Source of the DNA: CAYJGJ01 sp964367585
GTDB lineage: Bacteria; Bacillota; Clostridia; Peptostreptococcales; Anaerovoracaceae
Assembly: GCA_964367585.1 (NCBI GenBank)
Contig: CAYIYH010000001.1
Coordinates: 310,001-374,000 of the forward strand
Direction of reading: 5' to 3'
DNA: 64,000 bases
In this document: piece by piece, positions 53,810 to 63,689 of the stretch
How the letters are laid out: the number at the start of each line of letters is the position of its first letter
Position numbering within the stretch: position 1 is the stretch's first letter
Notes under the pieces: generated by a model
What the model was told of the DNA's origin: nothing
Seen by the model: the letters and a program-made list of their open reading frames with translations, nothing else
The model's database searches: none
Position numbers and translations under genes: made by a program

Positions 53810-54250
53810 TTATGCTTTTGTATCTGTCCCCGGCTTATTGTTGTCTGAATATATCCTAGTTCCTTTTTTTTTGCTTTCGTTTATCTTCTTTTCCCAATCT
53901 CGGACACTAACATCCAACATTACTATTACTTCATCGTTTATCAATTGAAACATTTGTATTGCCCTGCTTAATTCTTCAAACACAAGAGCATATTCTTCCT
54001 TATCTTTAGGCTCCACTTTTTCTAAAATTTCACGAAAAGAAAGACCTGCAAAGCCTAATTCCTCCATTGCGGCCTCTCTTTTTACTTCTAATCCTTTTAA
54101 CCGTAGAATTATTGCTTGCTCCTTCGTCATACAGTCGTCTATTACTGAGAGCCTGTTGTCTTTAGCCGCTTGCAATTTACTATTCGCAATCTGTGTAAGT
54201 TCATTAAAAACTTCTGTCAAATTTTTTACAATATCTATGAGATTATTCAT
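53810..54250 (-). CDS. flgN: FlgN-like flagellar chaperone
   Basis: Export chaperone for FlgK and FlgL. 146 residues, almost entirely helical coiled coil (LTEVFNELTQIANSKLQAAKDN onwards, in part), Glu/Lys-rich and without Cys, as in the FlgN family. Position between flgM and flgK supports it. It overlaps flgM by eight bases. Confidence 0.85.
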   Translation of the reverse strand: MNNLIDIVKNLTEVFNELTQIANSKLQAAKDNRLSVIDDCMTKEQAIILRLKGLEVKREAAMEELGFAGLSFREILEKVEPKDKEEYALVFEELSRAIQMFQLINDEVIVMLDVSVRDWEKKINESKKKGTRIYSDNNKPGTDTKA

Positions 54251-54566
54251 ACAGTTCTACTCCTTCGAGCGAAAGTATTCTATTAGCTATTTCCTCATTA
54301 TTAATTTCATACTGACCACGCTCTAATAGAGACGATATTTCCGAAACTCTTTCATTTGAAACTTCTCTTTTTACATCAGTCATAACTTTTTTTGATAATC
54401 CCTCTGATAGTTTCTTTTCTTCTATTTGGCTTTGATTTGATTGTATTAGAATCTTATCAAAATTACGCTCATTAATCGGCGATTTTTCTTTTCTTTCGTT
54501 TATAACACTTTGCTGTTGTATTTTATTCTTGTATGTTCCTGTTATTTTATCTATCGAAAAACCCAT
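54243..54566 (-). CDS. flgM: anti-sigma-28 factor FlgM
   Basis: Holds the flagellar sigma factor inactive until hook completion. 107 residues from the ATG at 54566 behind AAGGAGAG; the ORF's earlier start at 54587 is not needed. The sigma-binding C-terminal helices are visible as VSEISSLLERGQYEINNEEIANRIL (in part). The N-terminal half is polar and disordered, as expected. Confidence 0.9.
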   Translation of the reverse strand: MGFSIDKITGTYKNKIQQQSVINERKEKSPINERNFDKILIQSNQSQIEEKKLSEGLSKKVMTDVKREVSNERVSEISSLLERGQYEINNEEIANRILSLEGVELYE

Positions 54567-54679
54567 ATTTACTCTCCTTGGATGCACAATATCAATATTA
54601 CTAGATTTTCACAAAAAATCCTCTTCTTTCATATATATTATATCGACATCTTTTTTATTTTGTTAAGGCAATTTGCATA

Positions 54680-55450
54680 CTAAAGTTTGTTTTTTTTGAA
54701 AAAATCAGGTGATATATTTCTGTTAGAAATTATTTTCCGTTCTTCGATGATGTCAATCTTTCTTTCATCATAACGACCACGCCTTTCATCGGCTACTATG
54801 ACACCCGCTACAAGACTTATTGTTCTCTTTTTCATTATATTTACAAGCTCTCTCGAGTGGCTTGCTATTACAACAGTAGTCCCTTTTTGATTGATATCCT
54901 CCAATAGCTGCATAAAATCCCATGCATCTGTTGCAGTCATATTTGCGGTCGGTTCGTCTATCAATAGTATTTTAGGGTCTAAACTGATTGCACGTGCTAA
55001 CATCACTTTTGCATACTCTCCCCCAGACAATTCTTGCGGATAAGAATGCCTTTTTGAGAGGATATTCATAGTCTTTAGCAATGCATCTATCCTAGAGACT
55101 CTCTTTTTCTTCGATAGTGACGACATCGAAAGAACAAAGTCTATGTTTGAATAAACATCTTCACCTGGAATAAGTCCCATTTCGGGATCAAATATACCAA
55201 ACTTTCTTCGAAAAAAAGGGACTTTCCTTTTATTTATCATAGTAATGTCTTCATTCTCGATGAGGATCTGCCCATCTGTAGGCAAGATATATCCTCCCAT
55301 CATCTTCAAAATCGTGCTTTTTCCCGAGCCAGAGCGTCCAATGAGGAATACAAACTCACCGCTTTGGACACTAAAATCAACTTTATCTAGTCCAACATCA
55401 CTTCCTTTGTATATTTTCGTTACGTTTTTAAACTCAATTTGTTTGTGCAT
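54680..55450 (-). CDS. FtsE-like ABC ATPase without FtsX
   Basis: 256 residues from the ATG at 55450 behind AAGGA. Walker A GRSGSGKST (38-46), signature ELSGGEYAKVMLARA, Walker B ILLIDEPTANMTATDA and the switch His in VIASHSRELV. Length and the LIPGEDVYSNIDF region match FtsE rather than an import ATPase. No FtsX or other membrane partner adjoins it, and a terminator-like hairpin lies upstream. Its position beside flagellar export genes is unusual. Confidence 0.75.
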   Translation of the reverse strand: MHKQIEFKNVTKIYKGSDVGLDKVDFSVQSGEFVFLIGRSGSGKSTILKMMGGYILPTDGQILIENEDITMINKRKVPFFRRKFGIFDPEMGLIPGEDVYSNIDFVLSMSSLSKKKRVSRIDALLKTMNILSKRHSYPQELSGGEYAKVMLARAISLDPKILLIDEPTANMTATDAWDFMQLLEDINQKGTTVVIASHSRELVNIMKKRTISLVAGVIVADERRGRYDERKIDIIEERKIISNRNISPDFFKKNKL

Positions 55451-55518
55451 TAAAATTCCTTCATATTTCAAATATCTTTTTCTATAATTTGACGAAAAGA
55501 TATTCACATATATATAAA

Positions 55519-55554
55519 CCCCTGCTATGAAAAGTCGTCGCTTTTATGCAGGGG
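55519..55554 (-). terminator. hairpin between the unknown gene and the FtsE-like gene
   Basis: Stem CCCCTGC with GCAGGGG extended by AAAAG/CTTTT (55519-55534, 55541-55554), followed on the minus strand by TTTATATATA. Confidence 0.7.
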
Positions 55555-55589
55555 GCATATTTCTTTGTATACGTAATTTATACGTGTGA

Positions 55590-56078
55590 TTATTTTTTTG
55601 TATTTTGTAATCGGTTATAAAAAGAGTCCTTGCCGATTAATCGTTTGCTTATTTCAGAGTCATTTTCTACGGTACTTTCAAGTATTTTGCGTATCCTAAA
55701 CAAACGCACTGAGATATTGTTAAATAACTCCTCCACCAAAAGTTCCGCTTCTGTTGTCTCAAGCTCTTCATTTTTTGAAACACTTTTTATTAATTCTCTT
55801 ATTCTTCGGGGTTCTTTTCCCAATCCGCGCAGAAAGTAAATAACCTCATCTTGTTCCCTAATTCCATAATTATACAATAGGTTTTGGATTCGCTCGTCAC
55901 ATCTTACACATTTTTCTATTTCCTCTCCACGCCACTTTAGCTGAAGATTTGATGTCACCTTGTCGTTATAAGAAAGTTGATTTCGCAGTTCCTTAGTCTG
56001 CTCGTATATTAGAGTCACATGTGTGTATTTTGTCTCTAATTGCTTTTCTATCTCTTTTAGCATTTGTATATAATTCAT
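55590..56078 (-). CDS. unknown protein beside flhA
   Basis: 162 residues, not recognised. Almost wholly helical and charged, with two probable coiled-coil stretches (about 5-50 and 100-145) and a short C-V-R-C pair at about 57-60 that could bind a metal or form a disulfide. It looks like a chaperone or regulator in size, and it sits where flagellar chaperone-type genes occur. GGGG precedes the ATG at a usable distance. Confidence 0.6.
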   Translation of the reverse strand: MNYIQMLKEIEKQLETKYTHVTLIYEQTKELRNQLSYNDKVTSNLQLKWRGEEIEKCVRCDERIQNLLYNYGIREQDEVIYFLRGLGKEPRRIRELIKSVSKNEELETTEAELLVEELFNNISVRLFRIRKILESTVENDSEISKRLIGKDSFYNRLQNTKK

Positions 56079-56263
56079 TTCATTACCCCGGTGATGCGAT
56101 TACTGTTCTGTTTTGTTCGCATCATTCATTTATACTTTATTGCATTTCTAGAGTGTGCTGTTACTGAATTGTATTGTCCACATCGTACGGTTTGACTTAT
56201 TTATTGTTCCAATATTATTGTTGCTTATTTGCGGTGGTCATATTCACATTTCCGGATTACATA

Positions 56264-58339
56264 TCAATCTTCTTTTGTTGAAACTTTAATATTCGAGATC
56301 GCTTGAATCTGTATGTTATTACCTATTTCACTAAACGACAACACATATATATTAGGATAAAATTGCTTCAACAGTTGGTATAGGTAAGGTCTTATTACTT
56401 GACTTGTCAATATAATAGTCTCCTGAGACAACTCTTGGAATTTTTTCATCGCTTGGTTGATTTGAGACATCACACTTTGCATTACATCAGGGCTCAGTGC
56501 GATGAAGATACCTTGTTCGCCTTTGTTCATTCCCGCAACCATCATTTTTTCTAGTTCTGATTCCAGTGTGATTACGCGCATTTTACCATCTTCGCAGAAT
56601 CTTCTTGTAATTGTCCTTTTAAGTGCCGTTCGAATGTTTTCTGTTACGGCGACAAAATCAAGGCCCTTGGTTGAATTTTCGGCAATAGTTTCCAATATAG
56701 TCTCCATGTCTCTGATAGGGATTCCCTCCTCGAGCAATGTTACCAATATTTTTTGCAAGTTACCCGGAGTAATTATATTCGGAACTACTTCATCTACGAG
56801 TTCCTCCGATATCGATTTTACGTTTTGCAATATCAATGCAACTTCCTGTCTACTTAACAGCTCGTGCGAGTGTAGTCTTATAGTTTCCGACAGATGCGTA
56901 ACCATAACCGATAGAGGGTCGATTATAGTATATCCATATATTTCAGCCATTTCCTTGTTTTCAGGCAAGACCCATTTACTAGGTATTCCATATGCTGGCT
57001 CGATCGTATCGATTCCATCTATTTTTCCTGTTGGATTAGGTGGTTCCAATGCGAGGAAGTAGTCGACTAGGAGTTCACCTCTTGCTACTTCCTCACCTTT
57101 TATTTTGATAACATACTGATTAGTATTTATGTTCGAACTGTCTCTTAATCTGACGGAAGGGACTACGAACCCCATGGTTTGCGCATATTGTCTTCGGAAA
57201 ATTACTATTCTATCTATTAATTTTCCGCCACTTCGTTCATCTACGAGTGGAATTAAGCTATACCCAAATTCCATCTCTATCGGCTCGACACTTATTAGAG
57301 AATAAACATTATTTATGTCTTTATAATACTCCTCTTCCGTTGCAGGGATTTCTTCCTTGTCTTGTGTTTGTTCCGCTAATAACTGCCTTTCTGCTTTTTC
57401 TCTTAGTTTTCTAGAAATGTATATTCCACTGACAATAAATGCGACTCCCAGCACAAACATCGGAACAACCGGCATTCCTGGCACCATCATTATTATTAAA
57501 ATAATTCCACCCGTCATCATAATTGCGCGTGGCTGTGCCAAAAACTGCTTAGAAACATCATCGTTTAGACTACCCTCAGAGACAGCCCTTGTTACAATCA
57601 TTCCTGTCGCTGTTGAAATCAATAATGCAGGAATTTGCGAAACCAGACCATCTCCTACTGTCGCTATTGAATATACATTCATTACATCGGTAAGAGACAT
57701 TCCAAACGATATCATTCCTATTACAGATCCACCTATCAAATTTATGGCTGTTATTATGATGGACATAATGGCATCGCCTTTTACAATCTTAGTTGCCCCG
57801 TCCATTGCACCATAAAAATCTGCTTCTCTTTGTATTTTAGATCTTCTAGCCTTAGCTTCCGCCTCTGTAATTAATCCCGCGCTGAGATCGGCATCTATAG
57901 CCATCTGTTTTCCAGGCATTGCATCCAAAGTGAATCTAGCAGCTACTTCCGCAACTCTTTCCGCACCTTTAGTTATTACGATGAATTGAACCAATACAAT
58001 TATTATAAATATTATAAATCCAACTATCGCGTCGCCTTGCAAGACAAAGTCACCAAATGATTGAATCACCATTCCAGCTTCGCCTTGGTTTCTCAAAATG
58101 TTTCTAGTTGAGGAGACGTTTATCCCCAATCTGAATAAAGTTGTAATCAAAAGCAAGGAGGGAAATATTGAAAATTCAAGCGCCTCTTTTATGTTCATAC
58201 TAATTAATAGTATTATTAGAGACAACGATATATTAACGATAATCATGACATCCAAAAAGAATGTGTTCATTGGAATTATCAAAAGTAGTACTATTACTAT
58301 TACGAACAATGCTACTCCCTGATTTAAGATTTTTTTCAT
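56264..58339 (-). CDS. flhA: flagellar export protein FlhA
   Basis: Export gate protein. 691 residues: about eight membrane segments in the first 330 residues, the conserved cytoplasmic FHIPEP-type loop around residues 145-180 (LDAMPGKQMAIDADLSAGLI), and a large cytoplasmic domain that binds export chaperones. The ribosome binding site is weak. No flhF, flhG or fliA follows, unlike the usual clostridial order. Confidence 0.97.
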   Translation of the reverse strand: MKKILNQGVALFVIVIVLLLIIPMNTFFLDVMIIVNISLSLIILLISMNIKEALEFSIFPSLLLITTLFRLGINVSSTRNILRNQGEAGMVIQSFGDFVLQGDAIVGFIIFIIIVLVQFIVITKGAERVAEVAARFTLDAMPGKQMAIDADLSAGLITEAEAKARRSKIQREADFYGAMDGATKIVKGDAIMSIIITAINLIGGSVIGMISFGMSLTDVMNVYSIATVGDGLVSQIPALLISTATGMIVTRAVSEGSLNDDVSKQFLAQPRAIMMTGGIILIIMMVPGMPVVPMFVLGVAFIVSGIYISRKLREKAERQLLAEQTQDKEEIPATEEEYYKDINNVYSLISVEPIEMEFGYSLIPLVDERSGGKLIDRIVIFRRQYAQTMGFVVPSVRLRDSSNINTNQYVIKIKGEEVARGELLVDYFLALEPPNPTGKIDGIDTIEPAYGIPSKWVLPENKEMAEIYGYTIIDPLSVMVTHLSETIRLHSHELLSRQEVALILQNVKSISEELVDEVVPNIITPGNLQKILVTLLEEGIPIRDMETILETIAENSTKGLDFVAVTENIRTALKRTITRRFCEDGKMRVITLESELEKMMVAGMNKGEQGIFIALSPDVMQSVMSQINQAMKKFQELSQETIILTSQVIRPYLYQLLKQFYPNIYVLSFSEIGNNIQIQAISNIKVSTKED

Positions 58340-58512
58340 ATTATGTTATTCCACTATCCTATATTAATTCAACTATTGCCACTATTATTGCAGAAACATC
58401 ATATTAATCAACATGATTATTTTAATTATTGCGTTATGTCTATAATCGATTCATTATATTTATAATCGTTGCATGAATTCTTATGGTCTTTTACGATAAG
58501 TCCGTGCAGCGT

Positions 58513-59577
58513 TTATATCTTATTCTTTAGTTTATATACGTATACGAGGACTTCCGCTATTGCACCATACAAAGCCGCTGGTATTTCTTTATTTAATTCA
58601 CTCTGCTCATATAGCTGGCGTGCAAGCGGTCTATTCTCTACTATAGTAACGTCATGCTCTTTGCCTTTTTCAATTATTCTAAGTGCAAGGCTATCTTGTC
58701 CTAGTGCAAGTACTACGGGAGCCATATTCTTTTCGGGAGAATATGCAAGTGCAACTGCGTAATGTGTTGGGTTTCTAATTATTACATCCGCATTTGGCAC
58801 TGCCTGCATCATCCTGGTCCTAGCACGTTGTCTCTGTATCTCTCTTATTCTTCCCTTAATTTCTGGATTGCCTTCTGTTTGCTTATATTCTTCTTTTACC
58901 TCATGCTTGGACATCCGAATTTTTCTTTCATAATCCCATTTTTGGAGCATATAGTCGAAAAAAGCAATGACAGCAAAGATTAAAGAAATGTTGAATATCA
59001 TATCGAGTGTCATTTTAAAGGTGTATGATACAGAACTAAATATATCCATGTCCATAGTCCGAGATATATTTACGGTGTATCCGCTTAACGTATAGTATAG
59101 TAGCGCAATCAGCACTGCCATTTTTAATAGATTTTTTATCAGTTCCACAAAGTTCTTTGTAGAAAAAATTTTTTTGATTCCCTGTAAGGGACTAAGCCTA
59201 TTAAATTTGAAATAAAACTGTTTCGATGTAAATAAGAAACGAGTTTGTACCCCATACAATATAATCGAAAGTAACGCACAGATCAACCCAAATGGCACGA
59301 TTGTCGTCAAAATTGTCATCCCGATGTCAGAACCTAGCACACCTGCGTCCGCAGCGGTAATCGCTCTTGTAACAGATATCGAATATATATATTTTTGCAT
59401 AAGCTGGGACATTGTATCGTATAGATATGGAAAAAGTATTCCTATAGCATAAAATACCACCAATATAAACACGACATTAACGACATCTCTACTCTGAAAT
59501 ATATTACCTTCTTTTCGTTCGTCACGTCGCTTCTTGGGGGTGGCTTTTTCCGTTTTCGAGCCTGAGTCTGTCGCCAT
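58513..59577 (-). CDS. flhB: flagellar export protein FlhB
   Basis: Export-gate switch protein. 354 residues: a basic N-terminus (EKATPKKRRDERK), four membrane segments, and the autocleavage site N269-P270-T271-H272 in RNPTHYAVAL, so the true switch function is here and not in the paralogue at 49235. GGGAAA before the ATG. Confidence 0.97.
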   Translation of the reverse strand: MATDSGSKTEKATPKKRRDERKEGNIFQSRDVVNVVFILVVFYAIGILFPYLYDTMSQLMQKYIYSISVTRAITAADAGVLGSDIGMTILTTIVPFGLICALLSIILYGVQTRFLFTSKQFYFKFNRLSPLQGIKKIFSTKNFVELIKNLLKMAVLIALLYYTLSGYTVNISRTMDMDIFSSVSYTFKMTLDMIFNISLIFAVIAFFDYMLQKWDYERKIRMSKHEVKEEYKQTEGNPEIKGRIREIQRQRARTRMMQAVPNADVIIRNPTHYAVALAYSPEKNMAPVVLALGQDSLALRIIEKGKEHDVTIVENRPLARQLYEQSELNKEIPAALYGAIAEVLVYVYKLKNKI

Positions 59578-59735
59578 TTTTTTCCCTTTATATAATCGTT
59601 CCTATTTCATCAATACGGATGTAGCGTTTGCATTGATTTCAAGAATATTTTAACTACTTCACAAAAGATATTCCACAAATGTAATATGGCGCAATAACCG
59701 TGGCTATATTTTCACAATTACAGTAATATCCACCT

Positions 59736-60503
59736 CTACAAAGCTAATAATAAAGCTTCTAATGCCATATACATTTGTTCCATCAAGGAGTTCATGTAAT
59801 CCATTATAGTCGATGATAATAAGTATAAGATAAATAATCCAACTACTACTCTAAGTTGGATACTCAATACAAACAAGTTTATTTGGGGTATCATTCGCAT
59901 CAATACTCCCATGCCTGCCTCTACTAAAAATTCGAATGCAATAATTGGAAAGGCTAGTCTAATCATTAATGTGATACAGTCTACGAATATTAATAATACA
60001 GTGTCAAAAGCAAGTGGCCCCAAAGAAAGTTCCCCATATGGAACTATGTCTCCCGAAGCAATAATCATTCTTAAGACAACCAAATGGCCGTCCACTGCAA
60101 AAAATATCAATAGGAAAAAAGTTTGAAATATTGTCCCTGTAATTGCCATTTGCGTTCCGCTTTGCGGATCATATACGTTTGCCATCGCAAGTCCCATTTG
60201 GTTGTCCATGAATGCGCCTGCATATGTCACTATCATTTCAAACAGCTGCATCACATATCCAAACAAAAAACCTACTGCTAATTCCTTTAAAAGAAGGATA
60301 ACAAAAAAAATAGTAGAATTGATAGTAACGACTTCAACATCAGTCATCATCATCGTGATGATTGATATCACGAATATCAATCCACCTTTGGCCGTCGAAG
60401 GGATATTTCGTCTCCCAAAAATCGGATTTAATACAATTGCACCTGTAACTCGCATGAGTACAAGTGTAAATGTGAGAAATTCAGGTGAGTTTGTTAGTGT
60501 CAT
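59736..60503 (-). CDS. fliR: flagellar export protein FliR
   Basis: Export-gate membrane protein. 255 residues with about six membrane segments; typical FNP-type features LNPIFGRRNIPSTAKGG near 21-37 and PIIAFEFLVEAGMGVLMR near 184-201. Start behind AGGGGA. Forms the gate with FliP and FliQ. Confidence 0.95.
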   Translation of the reverse strand: MTLTNSPEFLTFTLVLMRVTGAIVLNPIFGRRNIPSTAKGGLIFVISIITMMMTDVEVVTINSTIFFVILLLKELAVGFLFGYVMQLFEMIVTYAGAFMDNQMGLAMANVYDPQSGTQMAITGTIFQTFFLLIFFAVDGHLVVLRMIIASGDIVPYGELSLGPLAFDTVLLIFVDCITLMIRLAFPIIAFEFLVEAGMGVLMRMIPQINLFVLSIQLRVVVGLFILYLLSSTIMDYMNSLMEQMYMALEALLLAL

Positions 60504-60526
60504 ATATTTCCCCTAAAGGCATATTA

Positions 60527-60790
60527 TCAAAAACCATTTACGATAAGTTCAAATATATCACTCAATAGTTCTTGCAATGTTAGGAGCATATTCTCACCCA
60601 TCAATACAAGAATTATACCTATTACAAGTAGTTTCGGAACGAAAGTAAGTGTCTGCTCATTTATTTGAGTTGCAGCTTGCAAAATTGATATTAAAATACC
60701 TACAGCCATAGAAACAAGTAAAATTGGGCCTGCGAGTTGCACAGCCAACCAAAAAACCTGATAAAATGTATCTTGTATTTGAACACTCAT
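60527..60790 (-). CDS. fliQ: flagellar export protein FliQ
   Basis: Small export-gate subunit. 87 residues from the ATG at 60790, two membrane segments (VSMAVGILISILQAATQINEQTL in part). The ORF runs 18 residues further upstream to 60844 but that extension makes it too long for FliQ and GAGAG favours the inner start. Confidence 0.94.
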   Translation of the reverse strand: MSVQIQDTFYQVFWLAVQLAGPILLVSMAVGILISILQAATQINEQTLTFVPKLLVIGIILVLMGENMLLTLQELLSDIFELIVNGF

Positions 60791-60909
60791 AGTACGCTCT
60801 CTTTTTATTATTAGATATATGCTTGCACATATGGACTCATACATATATTATACATTATATTTTTCTTGAAAAATGTGCAATTATTAACGGTACATAACAT
60901 ACATTTGGG

Positions 60910-61566
60910 TCACAAGAAACTCTCTACAACCGTTTTGAAAAGCAATTCCCATCCGTTTACACTTACAAATAATAAAATCTTAAAAGGCAATGATATCATT
61001 GCGGGTGGTAGCATTATCATTCCCATCGACATTAATGTACTCGAAACAATGATGTCAATTAGCAAAAATGGAATATATATTAATAGGCCTGCCGTAAAGC
61101 CTCTCCCTAATTCACTAGTCATAAAAGACGCTACGACTACTGTTATTGGCAATTCCTCTACAGGTGTTTCGTCTTCGATACCCGCCATGCTCACAAATAA
61201 ATTGATACTACTCGTATCTGTTTTGTCTAGCATAAATTCTCTCATAGGCACAAGCGCTCTGTCTATCGCCTCTTCTTGAGTAATCTCATTAGCCTCATAG
61301 GGAGAAAGCGCTTCAGAGTCTATTTCGGTAAGTACAGGTGTCATAATGAAAATGGTTAAAATAAGAGCCATACCAGTCAAAACCATATTAGGCGGTGTTT
61401 GAGGCATTCCTAATGCACTTCTTGTAAATGAAAAAATAATGATTATCCTTACAAACGACGTCATCATTACGACAATAGAAGGTAAGAGCATCATTACTGT
61501 AAGCATTAGGAGTATATCTAATGTAGGCATTTGCTCCGCATTTATCGAAACTAACGCATCATTCAT
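60910..61566 (-). CDS. fliP: flagellar export protein FliP
   Basis: Core export-gate subunit. 218 residues, four membrane segments, with the signature SFVRIIIIFSFTRSALGMPQTPPNMVL (in part) and the short loop EAIDRALVPMREFM. There is no separate cleavable signal peptide; the first hydrophobic segment begins only at about residue 17. Start behind GAGGGAAAAG, overlapping fliO by eight bases. Confidence 0.96.
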   Translation of the reverse strand: MNDALVSINAEQMPTLDILLMLTVMMLLPSIVVMMTSFVRIIIIFSFTRSALGMPQTPPNMVLTGMALILTIFIMTPVLTEIDSEALSPYEANEITQEEAIDRALVPMREFMLDKTDTSSINLFVSMAGIEDETPVEELPITVVVASFMTSELGRGFTAGLLIYIPFLLIDIIVSSTLMSMGMIMLPPAMISLPFKILLFVSVNGWELLFKTVVESFL

Positions 61567-61906
61567 CTTTTCCCTCGCTTTTTTTTATCTTATCGAACAT
61601 AGCTTTGAAAGGTAGTGGTGCAACATTAAGAGATTCGACTTTAATGTCCGCGGACTCTTCCTCAGTTAAGTCTTTTAGAATTGAAATGTTGCCCGCAGTT
61701 ATTCCTACTACGTGATATGCATCCATAATTTTAACTATTGCAATCGTTTTATCCTTAGATAATACAATCTGTTCTACTACTTGTATATTTTTAGATTTTG
61801 CCCCAAACATACTTATTTTTGCAGTATATTTGGACGCAATAAATGCTAAATACAATATCGCACATACTACAAGAAGAGTTCCCATCATTGTAAAAAACTG
61901 AGCCAT
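61559..61906 (-). CDS. fliO: flagellar protein FliO (FliZ in Bacillus)
   Basis: 115 residues: one N-terminal membrane segment (TMMGTLLVVCAILYLAFIAS) then a cytoplasmic part with VVEQIVLSKDKTIAIVKIMDAYHVVGIT, as in FliO. Position between fliY and fliP is standard. Helps assemble the FliP ring. Confidence 0.9.
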   Translation of the reverse strand: MAQFFTMMGTLLVVCAILYLAFIASKYTAKISMFGAKSKNIQVVEQIVLSKDKTIAIVKIMDAYHVVGITAGNISILKDLTEEESADIKVESLNVAPLPFKAMFDKIKKSEGKDE

Positions 61907-63207
61907 TACTCTTCTCCAAAAATGTCTCTTGATATCAGCTCGGTAACCCTGATTCCAAAATTATCATCGATGACTACTACATCGCCTTTAGCAACTAATT
62001 GCCCATTTGCAAATAAGTCAACATGCTCGCCTGCCAGTCTATCTAAAACAATCAACGATCCTTTATTTATTTCTAAAACATCTTTTATCAGTTTCTTCGT
62101 TCTACCTATTTCAACACTTACATCTATAGGTACGCCCATCAACATATCCAAATTACCATCAAAATCACCAGGAATAATATTACTATTGCTCAGATTACTC
62201 ATTAAAGGAGTATCGGCTTTAATCTTTTGTGGAGCACGGGATTGATTCATTTGATTCATTTCCATCTGTTGTTTCATAAGTGCCATCATATTTTGCATCA
62301 TTTCGACGAGTTGGTTAGCTGCCTGTCCATCCAACGCAGTATTTGCGACCGAATGAGGTTGGGATTGCGCAATTGCGGGTTGGAATGGAGGAGCATTATT
62401 GGTATCCCCTGTCATAAATGGCTGAGGAATACTTCCAACTTGTGAAGACGCTTCGATATTTTCCGATTGTCCTTGGTTTAACTGTCCATATTCGATATTT
62501 TGATTCATTGCTTGCACACCTTCTACTTCTTGCGGATTGGATTCATCGATATTATTGCTATTTTCCGGAGTGTTTTGTTCATGAGAAACTTCCGTTTCAT
62601 CAGTCATATAGTCTTCATCATTTAGAAATTGTGAGACTAGTTCCTTAACTAGAGGAATCGCCAACATGTTAATGAATTCACTCTTCATTTCGTCGCCCAT
62701 TTTTAAATCAAACGTAACGACAGCTATTTCCTCGTTTCCTTTGAAACAACTCTCTTTAAATTCATTTATGTCTTCGATTTCTTTTGCAATAGGAGGAGAA
62801 ATATTTACTGTTTTACCAAGGATTTCAGATAGGGCAGTAGCAGAAGCTCCCATCATCTGGTTCATTACCTCGCAAACAGCACTCATAGATAGCTCGTCTA
62901 ATTCGAAGTCTTCCTGACTGGTCTCCGTGCCTAGTAACATGTCAACTATCATCCTAATGTCACTCAGTTTCAGTATCATTATACTGTTGCCGTTAATGCC
63001 CTCAACATACGCAATATCTACCGCCACAGCTGGCTCTAGGGGTTGCAAATCAAAATCTTTTTTACTCTTGATTTCAACCTTTGGAGTAGTAATACTTACT
63101 CTCGTAGAAAGCATATTAGAAGCAGACGTCGCCGCAGTTCCAAGACTTATATTTAATAATTCCCCTATGGCATCTATTTCTATTGGTCTTAATTTGTTAT
63201 CACTCAT
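61906..63207 (-). CDS. fliY: flagellar motor switch phosphatase FliY
   Basis: Motor switch protein fusing a CheC-like CheY-P phosphatase to a FliN C-ring domain. 433 residues: two CheC active-site helices recognisable as EIDAIGELLNISLGTAAT and LSMSAVCEVMNQMMGASAT, a long Gln/Asn/Met/Pro-rich linker (about 215-335), and a C-terminal SpoA/FliN domain (MLMGVPIDVSVEIGRTKKLIKDVLE in part). fliM is not next to it in the window. Confidence 0.96.
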   Translation of the reverse strand: MSDNKLRPIEIDAIGELLNISLGTAATSASNMLSTRVSITTPKVEIKSKKDFDLQPLEPAVAVDIAYVEGINGNSIMILKLSDIRMIVDMLLGTETSQEDFELDELSMSAVCEVMNQMMGASATALSEILGKTVNISPPIAKEIEDINEFKESCFKGNEEIAVVTFDLKMGDEMKSEFINMLAIPLVKELVSQFLNDEDYMTDETEVSHEQNTPENSNNIDESNPQEVEGVQAMNQNIEYGQLNQGQSENIEASSQVGSIPQPFMTGDTNNAPPFQPAIAQSQPHSVANTALDGQAANQLVEMMQNMMALMKQQMEMNQMNQSRAPQKIKADTPLMSNLSNSNIIPGDFDGNLDMLMGVPIDVSVEIGRTKKLIKDVLEINKGSLIVLDRLAGEHVDLFANGQLVAKGDVVVIDDNFGIRVTELISRDIFGEE

Positions 63208-63239
63208 TATTCAGTTCTCTTTCTAAAGTTTAATTGATA

Positions 63240-63674
63240 TTACTTCCCAATTGCTAAAGCCTTTTCTGCCATTAATTTTACCGCGTTGAATGCGGTAATA
63301 TTTGCTTCATAAGATCTAGTAGCAGACATCGCATCCACTGTTTCTTTAATTAAATCCACATTTGGCATTAGGACATAGCCGTCCTCATTTGCATCCGGAT
63401 GTGTTGGATTATAAACAGCTTCAAGCTCTGTGCCATCTTCGATAATTTCAGAAACGATTACTCCACCTGCCTGGCTATTTTCTCTAGTAATATCATCCAA
63501 TATGCTTTGAAAATCACTTCTTTCTTGAAAAACAACCATTTTTCTACGATATGGAGTACCATCTTCGGTTCTTGTTGTATTAATATTGGCAATATTTTCT
63601 GCTGCTACATCCAATCTAAGTCTTTGTGCCGTCATTCCTGAACCTGTTATACTCAATGAATTCAAAAAAGCCAT
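63240..63674 (-). CDS. flgC: flagellar basal-body rod protein FlgC
   Basis: Proximal rod subunit. 144 residues, family length. N-terminal rod motif SITGSGMTAQRLRLDVAAENIANINTTRT (in part), middle part with VYNPTHPDANEDGYVLMPNV and C-terminal helix MSATRSYEANITAFNAVKLM. Start behind AAGGAG. It is unusual that it sits between cheY and fliY instead of next to flgB and fliE. Confidence 0.95.
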   Translation of the reverse strand: MAFLNSLSITGSGMTAQRLRLDVAAENIANINTTRTEDGTPYRRKMVVFQERSDFQSILDDITRENSQAGGVIVSEIIEDGTELEAVYNPTHPDANEDGYVLMPNVDLIKETVDAMSATRSYEANITAFNAVKLMAEKALAIGK

Positions 63675-63689
63675 ATTTTTCTCCTTCTT

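Noticed and set aside
60791..60844. 18-residue N-terminal extension of FliQ
   Set aside because: It would make the protein longer than any typical FliQ; an inner ATG behind GAGAG fits.
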